NCBI GenBank assembly: GCA_035079385.1
Contig: JAVHKY010000003.1
Location: 23,141,501-23,205,500, forward strand
Direction: 5' to 3'
Source of the DNA: Aspidiotus rigidus
Taxonomy: Eukaryota; Arthropoda; Insecta; Hemiptera; Diaspididae
DNA: 64,000 bases
In this document: one piece after another, positions 12,276 through 27,042 of the stretch
How positions within the stretch are numbered: the stretch's first letter is position 1
How the letters are laid out: each line of letters starts with the position of its first letter
Notes under the pieces: generated by a model
Databases searched by the model: none
What the model was told of the DNA's origin: nothing
Seen by the model: the letters and a program-made list of their open reading frames with translations, nothing else
Made by a program: the position numbers and the translations under genes

Positions 12276-14753
12276 CTTATTTTTGAGCCTCATCGTCCTG
12301 GGTTAATGGTGGATTTTTCGAGTGGAGTAAGCGATTCCATGTTGGTATGAGTGGCTACAAGGTATCCTTGATGAATTCGAACTTCTTCACATCCAGACTC
12401 TCTTCCCTATGATCTTGTTTACTAAAACCTCTAAAACTTCAGAGCTGTTTTCTATTTATAATCCAAAATTTCTTTCTCAGATAAAAGATCCTTATCGTAT
12501 TTAAATAAAGAAAGTCGATTTTAAGTCTCGGATGGGACCATATTATTTATTGGCTGGGGTCTGTCTTGTGAGCAGTTTTAAAATACATCAAAGAGCCACC
12601 GACTTTGATGCTCATCTACTTGCATCCAAACATGACTTTCTCTTCCCTGTTAGAATGTAGCACCAAAAAACAGTGAAATTGTAGAAGCTTTTTCTCACCA
12701 CCGCATGGTAGGAAAAGAGTAGACCCCTTTTCCGGTTCGCGATAGACTTATACTCCTTGTAAGTCAAATTTACTTATTATCTCTTCTCTTTAGTTTAACT
12801 TATGACTGTATGGTACTCATTTCTGAACCAAGGCGGCATAGTCTAGAGTGCTCACGCGATTTTTGCGAACGAGTGATTCATATGTACGATATGCGTAAAA
12901 TAATTTTGTATCATTCAAGACATGAGGAGACGGAGGTGACCAAAAATAAAATTTTCGATAGAACCGATCATTAAACTATCATAATCCTCAAAAAAGATTC
13001 GATAGACTGTACTTCACCTCCTCGTGCACATACGAACTGTACCCTTCGAGACAGCCTGATGTATGCGGTTGTTATTCTCATTACTTGGAAAACCCGTCTA
13101 CGATGACTGATGTGCTGCGACTAAATAAGAATCAAAAATAATTGTTTCATAGCACGAGAGTGCTTATTTCAAATTAGTTCCAGTGTGATTTCGTGCTGTA
13201 CTGTACCTTGTAAAACATACCTACGTGGATTGACGTTGTTCGAGTTGTAATTTTGAGGTATTATCAACGAATCAAACAGAACGTAATGTTACATCATGTG
13301 TCGAGTAAAAAATACGCTCTTTGAAAAAGAGAATAATATAAAGAAAAGTGTTATTGCACATTCGTGCAAGTCTGTAGTAACTAAAATCGATTCCAGAGCA
13401 GGGATTAACCCACTTTTTGTACGTACTGCCGATTCTTCCTTCAGCAAGTAAGAGGCGAAATTGAAAGGCAAAATTTCACAAATTTGTGGCGACACATTCA
13501 TAATAATCGAGTTTATATTGTGTGCATTTCGTCTCGATTCAAACAACAAGTTTCATTAAATGCAAAATACCGTATTTTAGAGAACGTGCTGGTTTTTACC
13601 GTCCAACAGCTGTTGTTCTTTCGAAACGAAGTTCGGCAAAAAATAACGGAAAATAGCTTACGCTTCGGTTTATATTTTTGAAAGAAATTTCGAACAGATT
13701 GCTCGAAAAATCTTGCTGAAAAGAGTCTAGATTCTCGAATAATTTTCCTTTGCTTTATGATTTCTCTTGAAGCTCGTCAATAATCGAGCTCGATCAAACT
13801 AAGTATAGTATTTCTCGACTCACAAGCCGACAGTTATTTCTGATCTGGAAAGAGGAACGTTCAAGAATTCTGTATTATATTGAATATGGCGATAGTAAAG
13901 TGTTGATTTCGGTGAGTCTTTATTCAAAATTTGTGTGCAAGATGGTTCCTGCGAAGAAATTCTCTATGTTGATTTAGGTATCGAAGAGGCGGCTAGGGGG
14001 TATTTGCTGAGATCATTCGCAGTGCGTCATCTGTTCTATTTAGAACTACGAGTGATTTCGAGGTCTGAGAATTTGAGTTGACACACTTTGAGCTCCCAAG
14101 TTTCTGAAAAATACTGAACTGTACCTGCTCTGAAGCTAGCTATACCTCAACTGGGCAGCCGAAGTACCGCGCTGAAAAGATATGTCATGGGACAATGCCC
14201 TTTTTTGGTAGCTCTTTAATTAGTTGACCGGTGATGCCCTCAGGCGCTGATGCCTGCCTTGCGGGTTTTTAACAGGTTTGCTGCTCTATACGCTTCTCTA
14301 GGCGCGAATAATTTGACGTCAGGGTGCTGAAATAGCTTGACGGACGGTATTAAATCAGAATCTGTATTGTTAGGTGTAATTGTCGACTCTAAGTGACCAG
14401 CAAACAACTCTGTCATTTCACCATCACTTTGGGCCCAGGTATTGTTACCTGTTTTATAATTTACAAGCAGAAATTCCCGTCCTTTGGACAGAGCCCTTAT
14501 ACGTTCCCTTCAGAAGCCTGTCATTTCTTAAAGTTCGAAAGTTCGACGATCTCTCTTCACCTGTCTTGTTACCCTATCTATTCTCAGATCCCTCTATCTC
14601 CTTGAGAAGCCCTCTCCATCTTTTTAATATTTTCTTCCATCCTCTATGCTTATCCGGTATGTTCTCTGATTGATACCACACCCTGAGAAATTTTCTCAAT
14701 TTGCTGGATCTATAAAAATCAAACATTTCCACACCTACACACATTTACTCTCA
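12276..14753. other. Intronic sequence, nothing recognised
   Basis: AT-rich sequence. Open frames up to 97 codons (14380-14673 on +) show no recognisable motif. Confidence 0.55.
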
Positions 14754-15269
14754 TTACTGTCCGAATTGTAACACAAAACTATATTTAACGAAATCCCACT
14801 CTTCCGTACAACCAAACGACGTCATTGCTAACAAATTATTGTATTTATGCAGAAATTTTAAGAAAATATTTGATTTAATATGAGATCCATCTAATAAATT
14901 ACTCAATAAGTCCGGTGGATCGGGCAAATCTAATTTTACTCTACCCTTTGAACAGCACATATTTTCACTTTCACCCATAAACAATTTTGCTGTACAATGC
15001 GGACAAATCCGTTCAAGGGTATCGAGAATCGAGTTTAATTTACAATTAAAATTCACATCATAAATATACGTTAAATTTTGAGGAGGAAAATTATCATTTA
15101 AAATATTAAGATTGTTTGTGGCACGGGGTGACGAGGTATTCGAGTTTGAGCTTGTAGGAATAGAATTTATCACCTCCATCTTCCTTTTTTTTCGACATTT
15201 TACCACTTTTGTCGCGGAGTTTGATTTACGACCTACATTTGATCTTCTCTTTACCATTTGAGTTCTCAA
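14754..15269 (-). pseudogene. Helitron replicase-helicase, N-terminal fragment only
   Basis: A 171-codon minus-strand frame starts with a basic stretch (MVKRRSNVGRKSN) and, after a variable linker, reads CPHCTAKLFMGESENMCCSK, GRVKLDLPDPPDLLSNLL and then FLKFLHKYNNLLAMTSFG. This is the order of the conserved N-terminal region found before the Rep nuclease in Helitron proteins: paired Cys, Glu and CC, a proline-rich PPxLL stretch, and an F-N-x-MTS block. The full protein exceeds 1000 residues; here it stops at TAA right after LQFGQ. No Rep HUH motif or helicase follows. A truncated copy; the Met start is plausible because the RRSN-GR motif typically sits at the N-terminus. Confidence 0.72.
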
Positions 15270-16435
15270 TTAAAAACTACGAACAGATAATCAAAATATT
15301 GTAGCAAGTAACTTCATAATCAGCATTGGGAAGAGGGTCAATAAAAAATAATGGGAAAGAGCAGAAAATCAAAAACCATTTGTCACAAACATTCTAATTT
15401 GAGAAAGAAAGCTGTAGCCTATAGTTGAGTAATGAAAGTAGGCTAGTAGTACTTTTCCATGGCAATTCACCAACCCGATTCTCAAAATTATATTTGGTTG
15501 CTCGTATGAAAAAACAAATTTTTTTTTTGGTACCCAAAAATACACGTACAAAAGCAGTAGCCAATGTACGATTAACTTTCAAGCTTTATTTCAACTTTTT
15601 CGGTGAACTTTATTCATTACTTCGAGCAAAAGATCCTCCTGAAACTTGTGTCATTTCGTATGTTCCGAATATTCATGCACAGCATAGTATGGGACAATGT
15701 TTTGACTTCTCAATATTTGTAAGGCAAGCATTTACCCTCCGAAATACGTCGGCGCCAATCATTCCAACCGATTCTGGCAAACGCCGCGCCGGTTTATTTT
15801 ATTCGACTATACCTAGAGCTATGGCGCGCCATTACTATAGTACTCGCCCTGTAATTCCATAATTCAAGGCTTCGAAATTTCCGTTCGAATACTGTGAAAC
15901 GTTACATTGGAAGCAAACTTTGACCAAAAATCCTAGTCGACATCATTCGTCTTTGTGTTTGCTATCATTAAAATTACATTACTGATTTTATAGTCATGGT
16001 TCACGCGCTGCCATAATAGCCTTAGAGGAACATTGTTTTGCCTAGAGAAGCTAAATCTAACGACTTATAAAATTTTGAAGCATACGAATCAGATTTCTGA
16101 AGACAATTCTCGAAAATAGGAGTTCCAAATCACGTGAAATTGAGAAGTACGAGTTAACTTTACTTATTATCCTTTCCTCTACCGGCATATCGTGCATTAA
16201 GATGCAGGTAAACGAACTAAAAATTTACTGCACCATATTTCGAAGGAAAATATTTGATGAATGAGCTTAATTGTGTGATCAACTTGTTTATCATCGTAAT
16301 CATATTTGTCTCGCTATCTTAGTGTGGTTGGTCACTCTGTTATGCTAAGAGAATGTTTCTAAAATTTTGTGTCTTTTTTTGAAGTTTTAAGCATGGTTTC
16401 TTTTCGGAGAATGGGGCGAAACGATATGAATTTCC
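15270..16435. other. Intronic sequence, nothing recognised
   Basis: Contains a 145-codon + strand open frame (15425-15862) without a recognisable domain. It may be chance or old transposon sequence next to the Helitron fragment. Confidence 0.5.
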
Positions 16436-16990
16436 AACAGCTCTCCCCTCTCATCCGCCTCTCTACTCCTTACAAATTCCTTCTATTATCTGATTCTCCC
16501 CCATATTCACTTTCTGTCGCAAACCCTCATTCTACGAGTCCTCATTGTTATACACTCGTTTCGTTGTTCCTTATTCTCTATCTCTTTTATAGATACCGGG
16601 ACACATCGATCTTAAGGAACATGACGCATTGGACCTTACCACAAAGCGTCGCATAACTGATCCCTTTCTTCAATCCTTTTACTGCTCCCTCATGCTTTCC
16701 TCCTGGTCCTTCGTATTTTCCAATAAGCTCCGATCTATTGACAAAGCTCCAAGTCCTTCGTCTTCTTCAAACCGCCTTTCCCGACGGGAAAAAGTCATCC
16801 TATACCGTCTCATCTTCTCTGCTCTCTTTTCACGCCACTCACCCTTTTCAAGTCTATGCTGCAATGCTAACGATCTGCCCGTCAAACGCTTTTTCTCTTG
16901 CCCAGCTCTCGAAAACATCCAGCTACACCATTCTGTCTTTCCCTGGATCACAAACTACCTCTGATCCAGTCATTACAACACCTTCTAATT
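16436..16990 (+). pseudogene. LINE 3' remnant: end of RNase H and C-terminal tail
   Basis: In shifting + frames this reads KFLLLSDSP (RNase H third Asp region, about 16468-16500), IPGHIDLKEHDALDLTTK (RNase H last Asp, about 16590-16645), then NKLRSIDKAPSPSSSSNR and REKVILYRL with LCCNANDLPVKRFFSCPALE (16720-16920). It is the same motif order as the LINE at 1-1080, and here the Cys-rich CCN-x-FFSCPALE finger is better kept. At least one frameshift near 16600 and the lack of reverse transcriptase make it dead. Confidence 0.72.
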
Positions 16991-18872
16991 TATATTGTCA
17001 GTATTATCACTATCTTCCCACATCGAGCCTATAACCCTTTTCATGAATTCAGAAAATTTCAGAGAACTTTTGAAATGCTTTAGTGAAGGTCAATGGCCCC
17101 CGTTTTTCCTGATCCGGATCGTTGAAATTGAAAAGTGTTCTAAAATGAGGTGCAAGATTGTTCAGAAGTACGCTCGAGAGTTCGAACTCGTTTCTATCAC
17201 TCTTTCTCTTGTTCATTGTAATTTCTTGCTCCCGGTATCAAAATTAATTATTCCATTTTTGAATGGAGTAAATACAATTCCGCATGCGAATACGTAGGTA
17301 TTCGAATTTTGAGTTGCGAAAAATTTGTGTAATTATGTTATGAAAATCGAATCCTCCAATATAGCAATCGTCTCGCTCCAACAGAAAGGAAAAAATAAAT
17401 CTGCAGTTAAAAAAATCAAACTGAATTACGAGACCACGAAAAAATAATGTACGAGAATCGAGATAATGTTTGTCTCGCTGTATTATTTAGAGCTTCGTGA
17501 GTACTTATTTAACCAATTCTGTCTTTTATTCGTGACTGCGGTAATTTTGATTCGTGATTCATGATTCATGATTAGATATGGAGATGGGAACAACGAGTGA
17601 GTAAAATGAAAAACTTATTTTTGAATTATAAGACAAAGCGAATGCGGTATTTCGTACTAATGAAACTTTTGTCTTGTTATAATGGTTAAATTTCTTCTTT
17701 TTTTTTTTTTCAAGCGTCCATCAGTTAGTTATAGTTAACTCGAAGAGCTAAACAAGGTCTACTTATTTTTCGCTCATGTGAGAAAATACTGAGTTACGTC
17801 CACTTTAATTCGTACAGTTGTTCAAAACACCCATTACTTTTGAACAAATATTTATTGTACTCGTGTACGATGGTTAAATTCGTTTATAGTCTGAAGCACG
17901 TTTTTAGAGATCTTTAAAAAAGTATTTCAGTCTCTCGATTTTTCGAAGGGAAGGTGGTTATGCAGCCATTAGAAACGTGGAGAGTGTTGTTGACTACGCT
18001 GTATAATAAAACAGTGTTCTTATATAGACCGAGTTATCGTGACGTCAGAGGACTCACACAGCTTACTCACAGATACCCTATAAACTGTTTGTTTTAGCCC
18101 ATTTTTGTACTGCGGTTCGTAAGGAATACATAGGAACAAATCGTTCGCACGTTAAATACTTGAAATTAAAAAATAAATAAGAGATCGAAGGTCCATATCC
18201 AGAATATGGAAGTTTTAAAGTGTGTGAAAATTTATCTCCAGTGCGTTAAAATTAACGTACGATCGAAAATTCCTTATGTATTCTTGTGGAAGTCCTTATG
18301 CTCTTATCAATCAATAACAATACTATTGTATACTCTCGATAATTCTGCTTATGATCACTCATTGTTATCAGTGAATGAACAGGGAGTAAGGGCACGAAAC
18401 TTGATCTATGAGAAATTGGATCCGAATGCGTCGTGCACAAGAAATTCACTTGTTAGAGAAAGCATGGAAGCGTGATGGTGATTTTCTTTCGTCTCGATGA
18501 ATGTTTGTTATTTTGAATCAGACCAAAAACCTTCGTTCAATCTTCGTCATTCACTTTGCAGACAGGGTGTTAACCGCCCCTATATAAATCAAATGAAGCT
18601 CGTAAAAGTCGTATATTTGAAAAATGGTCCGTCCATTAACTTTATTTCTAAACCCAATATTTAAAAAAATCGAAATTTGATTTCCTAGGTTCAGTAGGAT
18701 CTTTTGATGATATTTTAAGGCTAATTCTCAAATCAGAGCAGGTCCGGAGCCCCCTGACACACCTCAGAAATCATGGTTTTATGGAGCATCCTTTTAAAGC
18801 CACATGAGAGTCCAATATTTTTAATTTTCGAATTCGGTGGACACCCTTCTAGGAAACGCTTATTTTCCCTTT
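16991..18872. other. Intronic sequence, nothing recognised
   Basis: AT-rich; no feature seen beyond a T-run near 17698-17711. Confidence 0.55.
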
Positions 18873-19193
18873 TTGAAAAAGGGTTTTCCAATTGCTTATA
18901 CAAGAGTACTTTCGGGTGTTATTCCATCATCAGTTGTGTCGCAACTGGAGAACAAGGCCTTAACCATGAGTTTTTATAGTATAACACTGTGATCTTATTG
19001 GCTATAACAATGCTGTGTTGTGATTGGTTCACTTATTCTTACAAAAATATGACATTGTGCTCTTATTGGCTAAAACATACTGCTTTGTGATTGGTTCAAT
19101 CTCTTGTTCCAAATGCTGCGTTTTTATTGGCTACCTAGAATCCTGCCGTCTCATTGGTTGGTTCTGTTCTTCTTCTCTCGTCCAATCACCAGG
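18873..19193 (-). mobile_element. Penelope-like element 1, copy A (3' end only)
   Basis: Aligns with the 3' ends of copies B (20036-20636) and C (20637-22830). It retains only the last few codons of the protein (REKKNRTNQ then stop, near 19150-19190), the untranslated tail with repeated ATTGGTT-type blocks, and a hammerhead-like sequence. Compared with copy C it lacks about 21 bases just beyond the ribozyme's 3' end. Minus-strand orientation, like the other copies. Confidence 0.85.
18890..18946 (-). ncRNA. Hammerhead ribozyme, type I, in PLE copy A
   Basis: Minus strand 5' to 3': outer stem I AGUUGC, loop GAC, inner stem I ACAA, core CUGAUGA, one extra U, stem II GGA-AUAACA-CCC, core GAAA, helix III palindrome (A)GUACU, cleavage C, inner stem I UUGU, loop AUAA, outer stem I GCAAUU. 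Stem II has only two good pairs because an A faces a C, so this copy is probably weaker than B and C. Hammerhead motifs are known in the terminal repeats of Penelope-like elements. The structure is inferred by eye. Confidence 0.75.
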
Positions 19194-20035
19194 AAATATG
19201 TACATCAATTTTGTCGATCATATTGAATAGATTCTAACTATTATATCGACTTTCGTTACGTCCATCTTAATCATGAATACAGTAAGGTCCCCCTCCACCA
19301 GTATTTCTTCGCTTAATAAACCTTTCGGTGTGTTAGGCTAACTAGTTGACGAGATTATTACTGTATAATTACGTTAGGCTAAGTTAGCTGCGGCCAAAAA
19401 ACTTTTGGAAAAGCGTCATCAGACCGTGACGGGCTTTCCAAGAGTAGTCTGGTATAATGAGGGCACCAAAAGTCAAAATTAGCTTTACAGGTTGTCTACC
19501 GGGCAAATAAGTCAAGTAAATTAAGTAAAAGTCAAGTATTTGATAAAGAGTGAAGTAAACGAGAAAAAATCAAGTATTTTCATTAACGGGCACGTAAAAA
19601 TGATGAAAATGAGGAAAAATTTTGAAAAAAAAACAGTATTTTTATCCAATTTTTTTTGTTGACTCGCTCACTTTGAAAAAAGATCAACGAAAAGTGAAGT
19701 ATTTTCAGAATTTTATTTCAGTAGACACCCTCGCCTAATATGCCTAGTATACTGTATGTCAGGCCTATCGTATTAATCAAAGTAGCCAAGGTTGACATTA
19801 TAGCCTTGTATACCGAGTGGACCAGAAAGACGTTACCAGTTGAATAGGAGCTTGTGCTAAATTCTTTCCAGCGCAAATGCGCGAAACATTAGGTGGATAC
19901 ATCAAATCCATAAAATTTTATCTCAATTTTATCTTCAATTTGCGCTCCTACGACTTTTCTGAGCCGAGTTATGGACTAAAGTCGGCGAAACATTGACCAA
20001 TTTGTCAAAATTATCAAATTGGAGCTTATATTGAG
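19194..20035. other. Sequence between PLE copies A and B
   Basis: No gene. Includes motifs seen elsewhere in the window (GCCTAGTATACTG near 19741, related to the TACTAGGCC motifs at 2760 and 34280). Near 19960-20000 a GGACTAAAGTCGGCGAAACAT segment resembles the stem II-GAAAC region of PLE tails, too degenerate to call. Confidence 0.45.
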
Positions 20036-20636
20036 AGAGCAAGGTGTAAGTAGTGCACTAATATTAAAAAAGTTTTCCAAATGTACAATTCTCCTTTATT
20101 AGTCGCCTTTACAAGAATATTTTCGGGTGTTATCCCTTCATCAGTTGTGTCGCAACTGGAGAAGAAGGCCTTAAACATGAGTTTTTAAAGTATAACTCTG
20201 TAATCTTATTGACTGTAACAATGCTGTGTCGTGATTGGTTTACTCTTAGAATCTTATTCTTGCAATAATATAACACTGTGTTCTTATTGGCTAAAACATA
20301 CTGCTTAGTGATTGGTTCACCCTATCGGCCTAAATATTGCGTTTCTATTGGTTACCTGATTTCCTGCAATCTTATTGGTTGGTTCTGTTCTTCTTCTCTC
20401 GTCCAGTCACCAGACCGAATAATTTTTCGTTGTCAAATGTGATTACATTGTTCAAGAGGCAGGCTTTCTCCCTCTTGGCTTTTGCAATCTCCATTTGTTC
20501 CCAGAGGTTTCTTCTTTTTGTGCAATTCTCTACTGTTGAGTTCTTGATGATTATTTTGTCATATGTGATTTCAAAAAAATACGGTCGTGCTGTTTGTGTT
20601 CTCCTAAGCAATTATCGGAACTCATAATGAGTGAAT
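20036..20636 (-). mobile_element. Penelope-like element 1, copy B (5'-truncated)
   Basis: Holds the C-terminal ~77 codons of the PLE protein (about 20611 to the TAA at 20372-20374), ending KLFGLVTGREKKNRTNQ, then the 3' tail with its hammerhead at 20101-20157 and the terminal GCACTACTTACACC motif. It directly abuts copy C on its 5' side, giving the head-to-tail arrangement with a 5'-truncated partner that is common for Penelope-like elements. Confidence 0.87.
20101..20157 (-). ncRNA. Hammerhead ribozyme, type I, in PLE copy B
   Basis: 57 nt, minus strand: AGUUGC-GAC-ACAA, CUGAUGA, extra A, stem II GGG-AUAACA-CCC, GAAA, helix III (A)AUAUU, cleavage C, UUGU-AAAG-GCGACU. The outer stem I keeps six pairs with one G-U. 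Helix III differs from copies A and C at two positions that pair with each other (G-C becomes A-U), which supports the fold. The two-base-pair helix III with a two-base loop would be unstable alone, and the palindrome would let two RNAs pair as a dimer. Confidence 0.85.
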
Positions 20637-20698
20637 GAGGTGTAAGTAGAGCACTAATATTGAAAAAGGGTTTTTCAATTGTACAAATCTACTTTATT

Positions 20699-20755
20699 AG
20701 TTGCTTATACAAGAGTACTTTCGGGTGTTATCCCATCATCAGTTGTGTCGCAACT
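20699..20755 (-). ncRNA. Hammerhead ribozyme, type I, in PLE copy C
   Basis: 57 nt on the minus strand with the best overall fold: outer stem I AGUUGC/GCAACU (six pairs), internal loop GAC/AUAA, inner stem I ACAA/UUGU, CUGAUGA, one extra U, stem II GGG/CCC with loop AUAACA, GAAA, helix III palindrome AGUACU, predicted cleavage 3' of the C at 20713. The extra base between CUGAUGA and stem II is present in all three copies and departs from the minimal consensus. The internal loop in stem I is where natural type I hammerheads make contact with loop II. Confidence 0.85.
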
Positions 20756-20970
20756 GGAGAACAAGGCCTTAACCACGAGTTTTCATAGTATAACACTGTG
20801 ATCTTTTTGGCTATAACAATGCTGTGTTGTGATTGGTTCACTTCTTAGAAACTTATTCTTACAATAATATGACATTGTGTTCTTATTGGCTAAAACATGC
20901 TGCTTTGTGATTGGTTCAATCTATTGTTCTAAATGCTGCGTTTCTATTGGCTACCTGGATTCCTGCCGTC

Positions 20971-22789
20971 TCATTGGTTGGTTCCGTTCTTCTTCTCTCG
21001 TCCAATCACCAGGCCGAATAATTTTTTGGTGTCAAATGTGATTACATTGTTCAAGAGGCAGGCTTTCTTCCTCTTGGCTTTTGCAATCTCCATTTGTTCC
21101 CAGAGTTTTCTTCTCTTTGTGCGATTCTCTACGTGTCTTCAAATATTCCCTCTCAATCGTGATTTTCCTCGTTACAGTGTTTCCCAAACAGTGACCTGCC
21201 ATCTTCTTTCTCCATCGACGTTTTGTGCTCCTTTCTCCTGATCTCAAACTTTCTCCCAGTCTCACCGATGTAGATCCCCTCGCACTGTTCACAACTGAGC
21301 TTGTACACTCCGCTTAAGCTTTCCTTGTCCTTTTGTTCCGTCTGGTCATTGCTGATTCTCTTCACCATGGGTTGGTTATTCTGGATACCCACATTCACGT
21401 CGTAGCCATTGAACGCCTTTATCACCTTGTTTGTGTACTTATATATGGTATCGATCGGGAGTACTTTCTCACTATGCTATCACGGGTTCCTTTCTTTGTT
21501 TCCATTTTCCCAAAGACTCCCTCCACCACACATCTGCGGTAGCCATTGGCTTCTGCGATCTGCTTTACTATCTCGACCTCCTTCCTCTTCTCTTCGTTGT
21601 TCTTGAGGATAGAAATTGCCCGATAGCAGTAGTTCTGGATTGCCGCTAACTTGTGCCTGGGGTGGTGGTAGGAGTCATTTGGGATGATGGTGTCAGTATG
21701 CGTCGGCTTCCTGTAGATTTTGTATTCTATCCTATTGTTCTCCATTGTGAGTGTAAGGTCCAAATAGTCGATGGTCTCATTGCCTTTTTCCACTGTGAAT
21801 TTGATGCTCTCATTCATCGCATTCATTTCTGAAAGGAATAGATCCATCTGTCTATCAGTGCCTGACCACACAATTAGGATATCATCTACATATCTGGCCC
21901 AGTGTTTGATCGAGTTTCTGAACTTGCTGCCCTTCAATATCTTGTTTTCCATATCATTCATGAATATCTCCGCCAGTATTGGTGACAGCGGTGATCCCAT
22001 CGCAAGTCCCCTTTCCTGGCTGTAGAACCTGTTATTAAAGCGGCAGTAATTCTGGTTCAAGATCCCCTCCACTATGTTGGCGTACTTCGACCCATCGGGG
22101 TTCCCATGGTATCTGTTGTTTGTGAGCAGAGTGAGAAGTTCCTCCTTCGGTATGGAACCAACTATATTTGTCACATCAATGGATATCAGCTTGTCGTTAC
22201 TCTTGATTTCCAACTTGTCCAGTTACTCAATCAGCTCTCCGTTGTTCCTGATACTTCGTCTGGGTGCAAACTGGTTGTTTTCTTTCAGGAGTGTGGCTAC
22301 GATTTTCGCTATCTTGTAGCATGGTGATTGAAAGCTGTTGACCAGGGGTCTCATCGGACGGTTCTCTTTGTGGAGTTTTACAAGCGCCTTGAGTTTTGGT
22401 GCAACCGGGTTCATCTCAAGCGTCCTTCCATTGCCGGGTACATTGTTCCGTTTCAACACAGCTTTCAGGTCATCTTGGTATTTCCGTGTTGGGTCCTTTG
22501 TTAGCTCTTGGTATCCATTCACTGCGATGTACGACTCCACTTTTCGGGTGTAGTCCTGCTTCTTCATTACCACTACTGTGCTGCCATTGTCCGCCGTTGT
22601 CAAAATCAGGTTGTTCTGTCGGATCTTCTTTTGTACATTTGTGACCTTCCTCTGCAATACTTGCGTTCTGTCATCGGTTCGGCGCATATTCTCTTTGATG
22701 TCCAACAGCACTTTCCCAATTTTGGTCCGGGCTTCTGGTCTCACGTCGTGTTCAATGGTTTGGATTACTTGTTCGCAGCTAATGGCCAT
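20971..22789 (-). pseudogene. Penelope-like reverse transcriptase with GIY-YIG endonuclease (broken)
   Basis: Codes for the PLE polyprotein that copies element RNA and nicks the target. From the ATG at 22789: TTADNGSTVVVMKKQDY and KLKALVKLHK (fingers), LISIDVTN (motif A Asp), QERGLAMGSPLSPILAEIFM (motif B), HWARYVDDILIVW (motif C, YVDD intact), then the linker and SGVYKLSCEQC-EGIYIGETGRK (GIY-YIG nuclease with the PLE-type Cys pair). Breaks: an in-frame stop after GELIE at about 22222; a frameshift at about 21440 between RT and nuclease; and another near 21160, after which the C-terminus (LWEQMEIAKAKRKKACLL to NGTNQ, stop at 20971-20973) continues in a third frame. All catalytic motifs are kept, so the copy is fairly young but inactive. 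Confidence 0.92.
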
Positions 22790-22830
22790 ACTTTCAAGCT
22801 TACACTGGTTCAGCCTGTCGGGCTGCTGAC

Positions 22831-26395
<3,565 letters not shown>

Positions 26396-27042
26396 TAGAA
26401 TGACGGAAAAATACGTCTAAAAGTGATTGAACTCGTTCGATTTTTTTTATCTCGATGGTAACCGCTGGAAGTGAAGCTATTGTTGTTGTTTTTCCGATAC
26501 TATTTTTGACGAAGAAGCATTCACTTGGGTGATGATGCTATCTAACTTTCTTTAAAGTCGCCTCTTTTGGATCGCTGCATTTCGATTCGTTGAACATTTC
26601 TTTTCTACCCTTCTTTGAATATGTGTGCAAGTCTAATAAAACTTTTGCGAAATAATGTATCGCATAGAAAAACACTTCCCTTACACCTAACAAACTCCTC
26701 TCAGAGAAAATATCACATTTTGAATTAAATACCAACTGAACTCAAAGAACTGCTCGAGGAACCGACGATATCTAATCTTGTTAACTCAAAATATTAGCTA
26801 ATTCGCCCCTCTGTCCTTCCTTTATTTGGCTTGTGATATGAAATTTCCTCAAGTTCCTCGAATATGTCTGTCACCTCTCTCTTCTGCTCTTTGACGTCCC
26901 ACTTTCCTTTAGTCTGTAGTTTTTCTTAGCTCCTCCTCTATAGAGTTTTGAAAAAATTTGCAGACTCTAAAATTAAAGTCATTTCCTTTAGTATTTACAC
27001 CCCGTCTCCCAACTTTCTGCCCCCAAGGACAGTTGGGTTTGT

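Larger units (their letters stand above)
20637..22830 (-). mobile_element. Penelope-like element 1, copy C (longest)
   Basis: Minus-strand element with a reverse transcriptase/GIY-YIG coding region (22789-20971), a 3' tail with a hammerhead (20699-20755), and a 3' end at about 20637 (GCTCTACTTACACCTC on the minus strand). The right (5') border is not defined. The sequence upstream of 22789 stays open in frame for a further ~45 codons, but I do not recognise the PLE N-terminal region, so a 5' truncation is likely. Confidence 0.87.
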
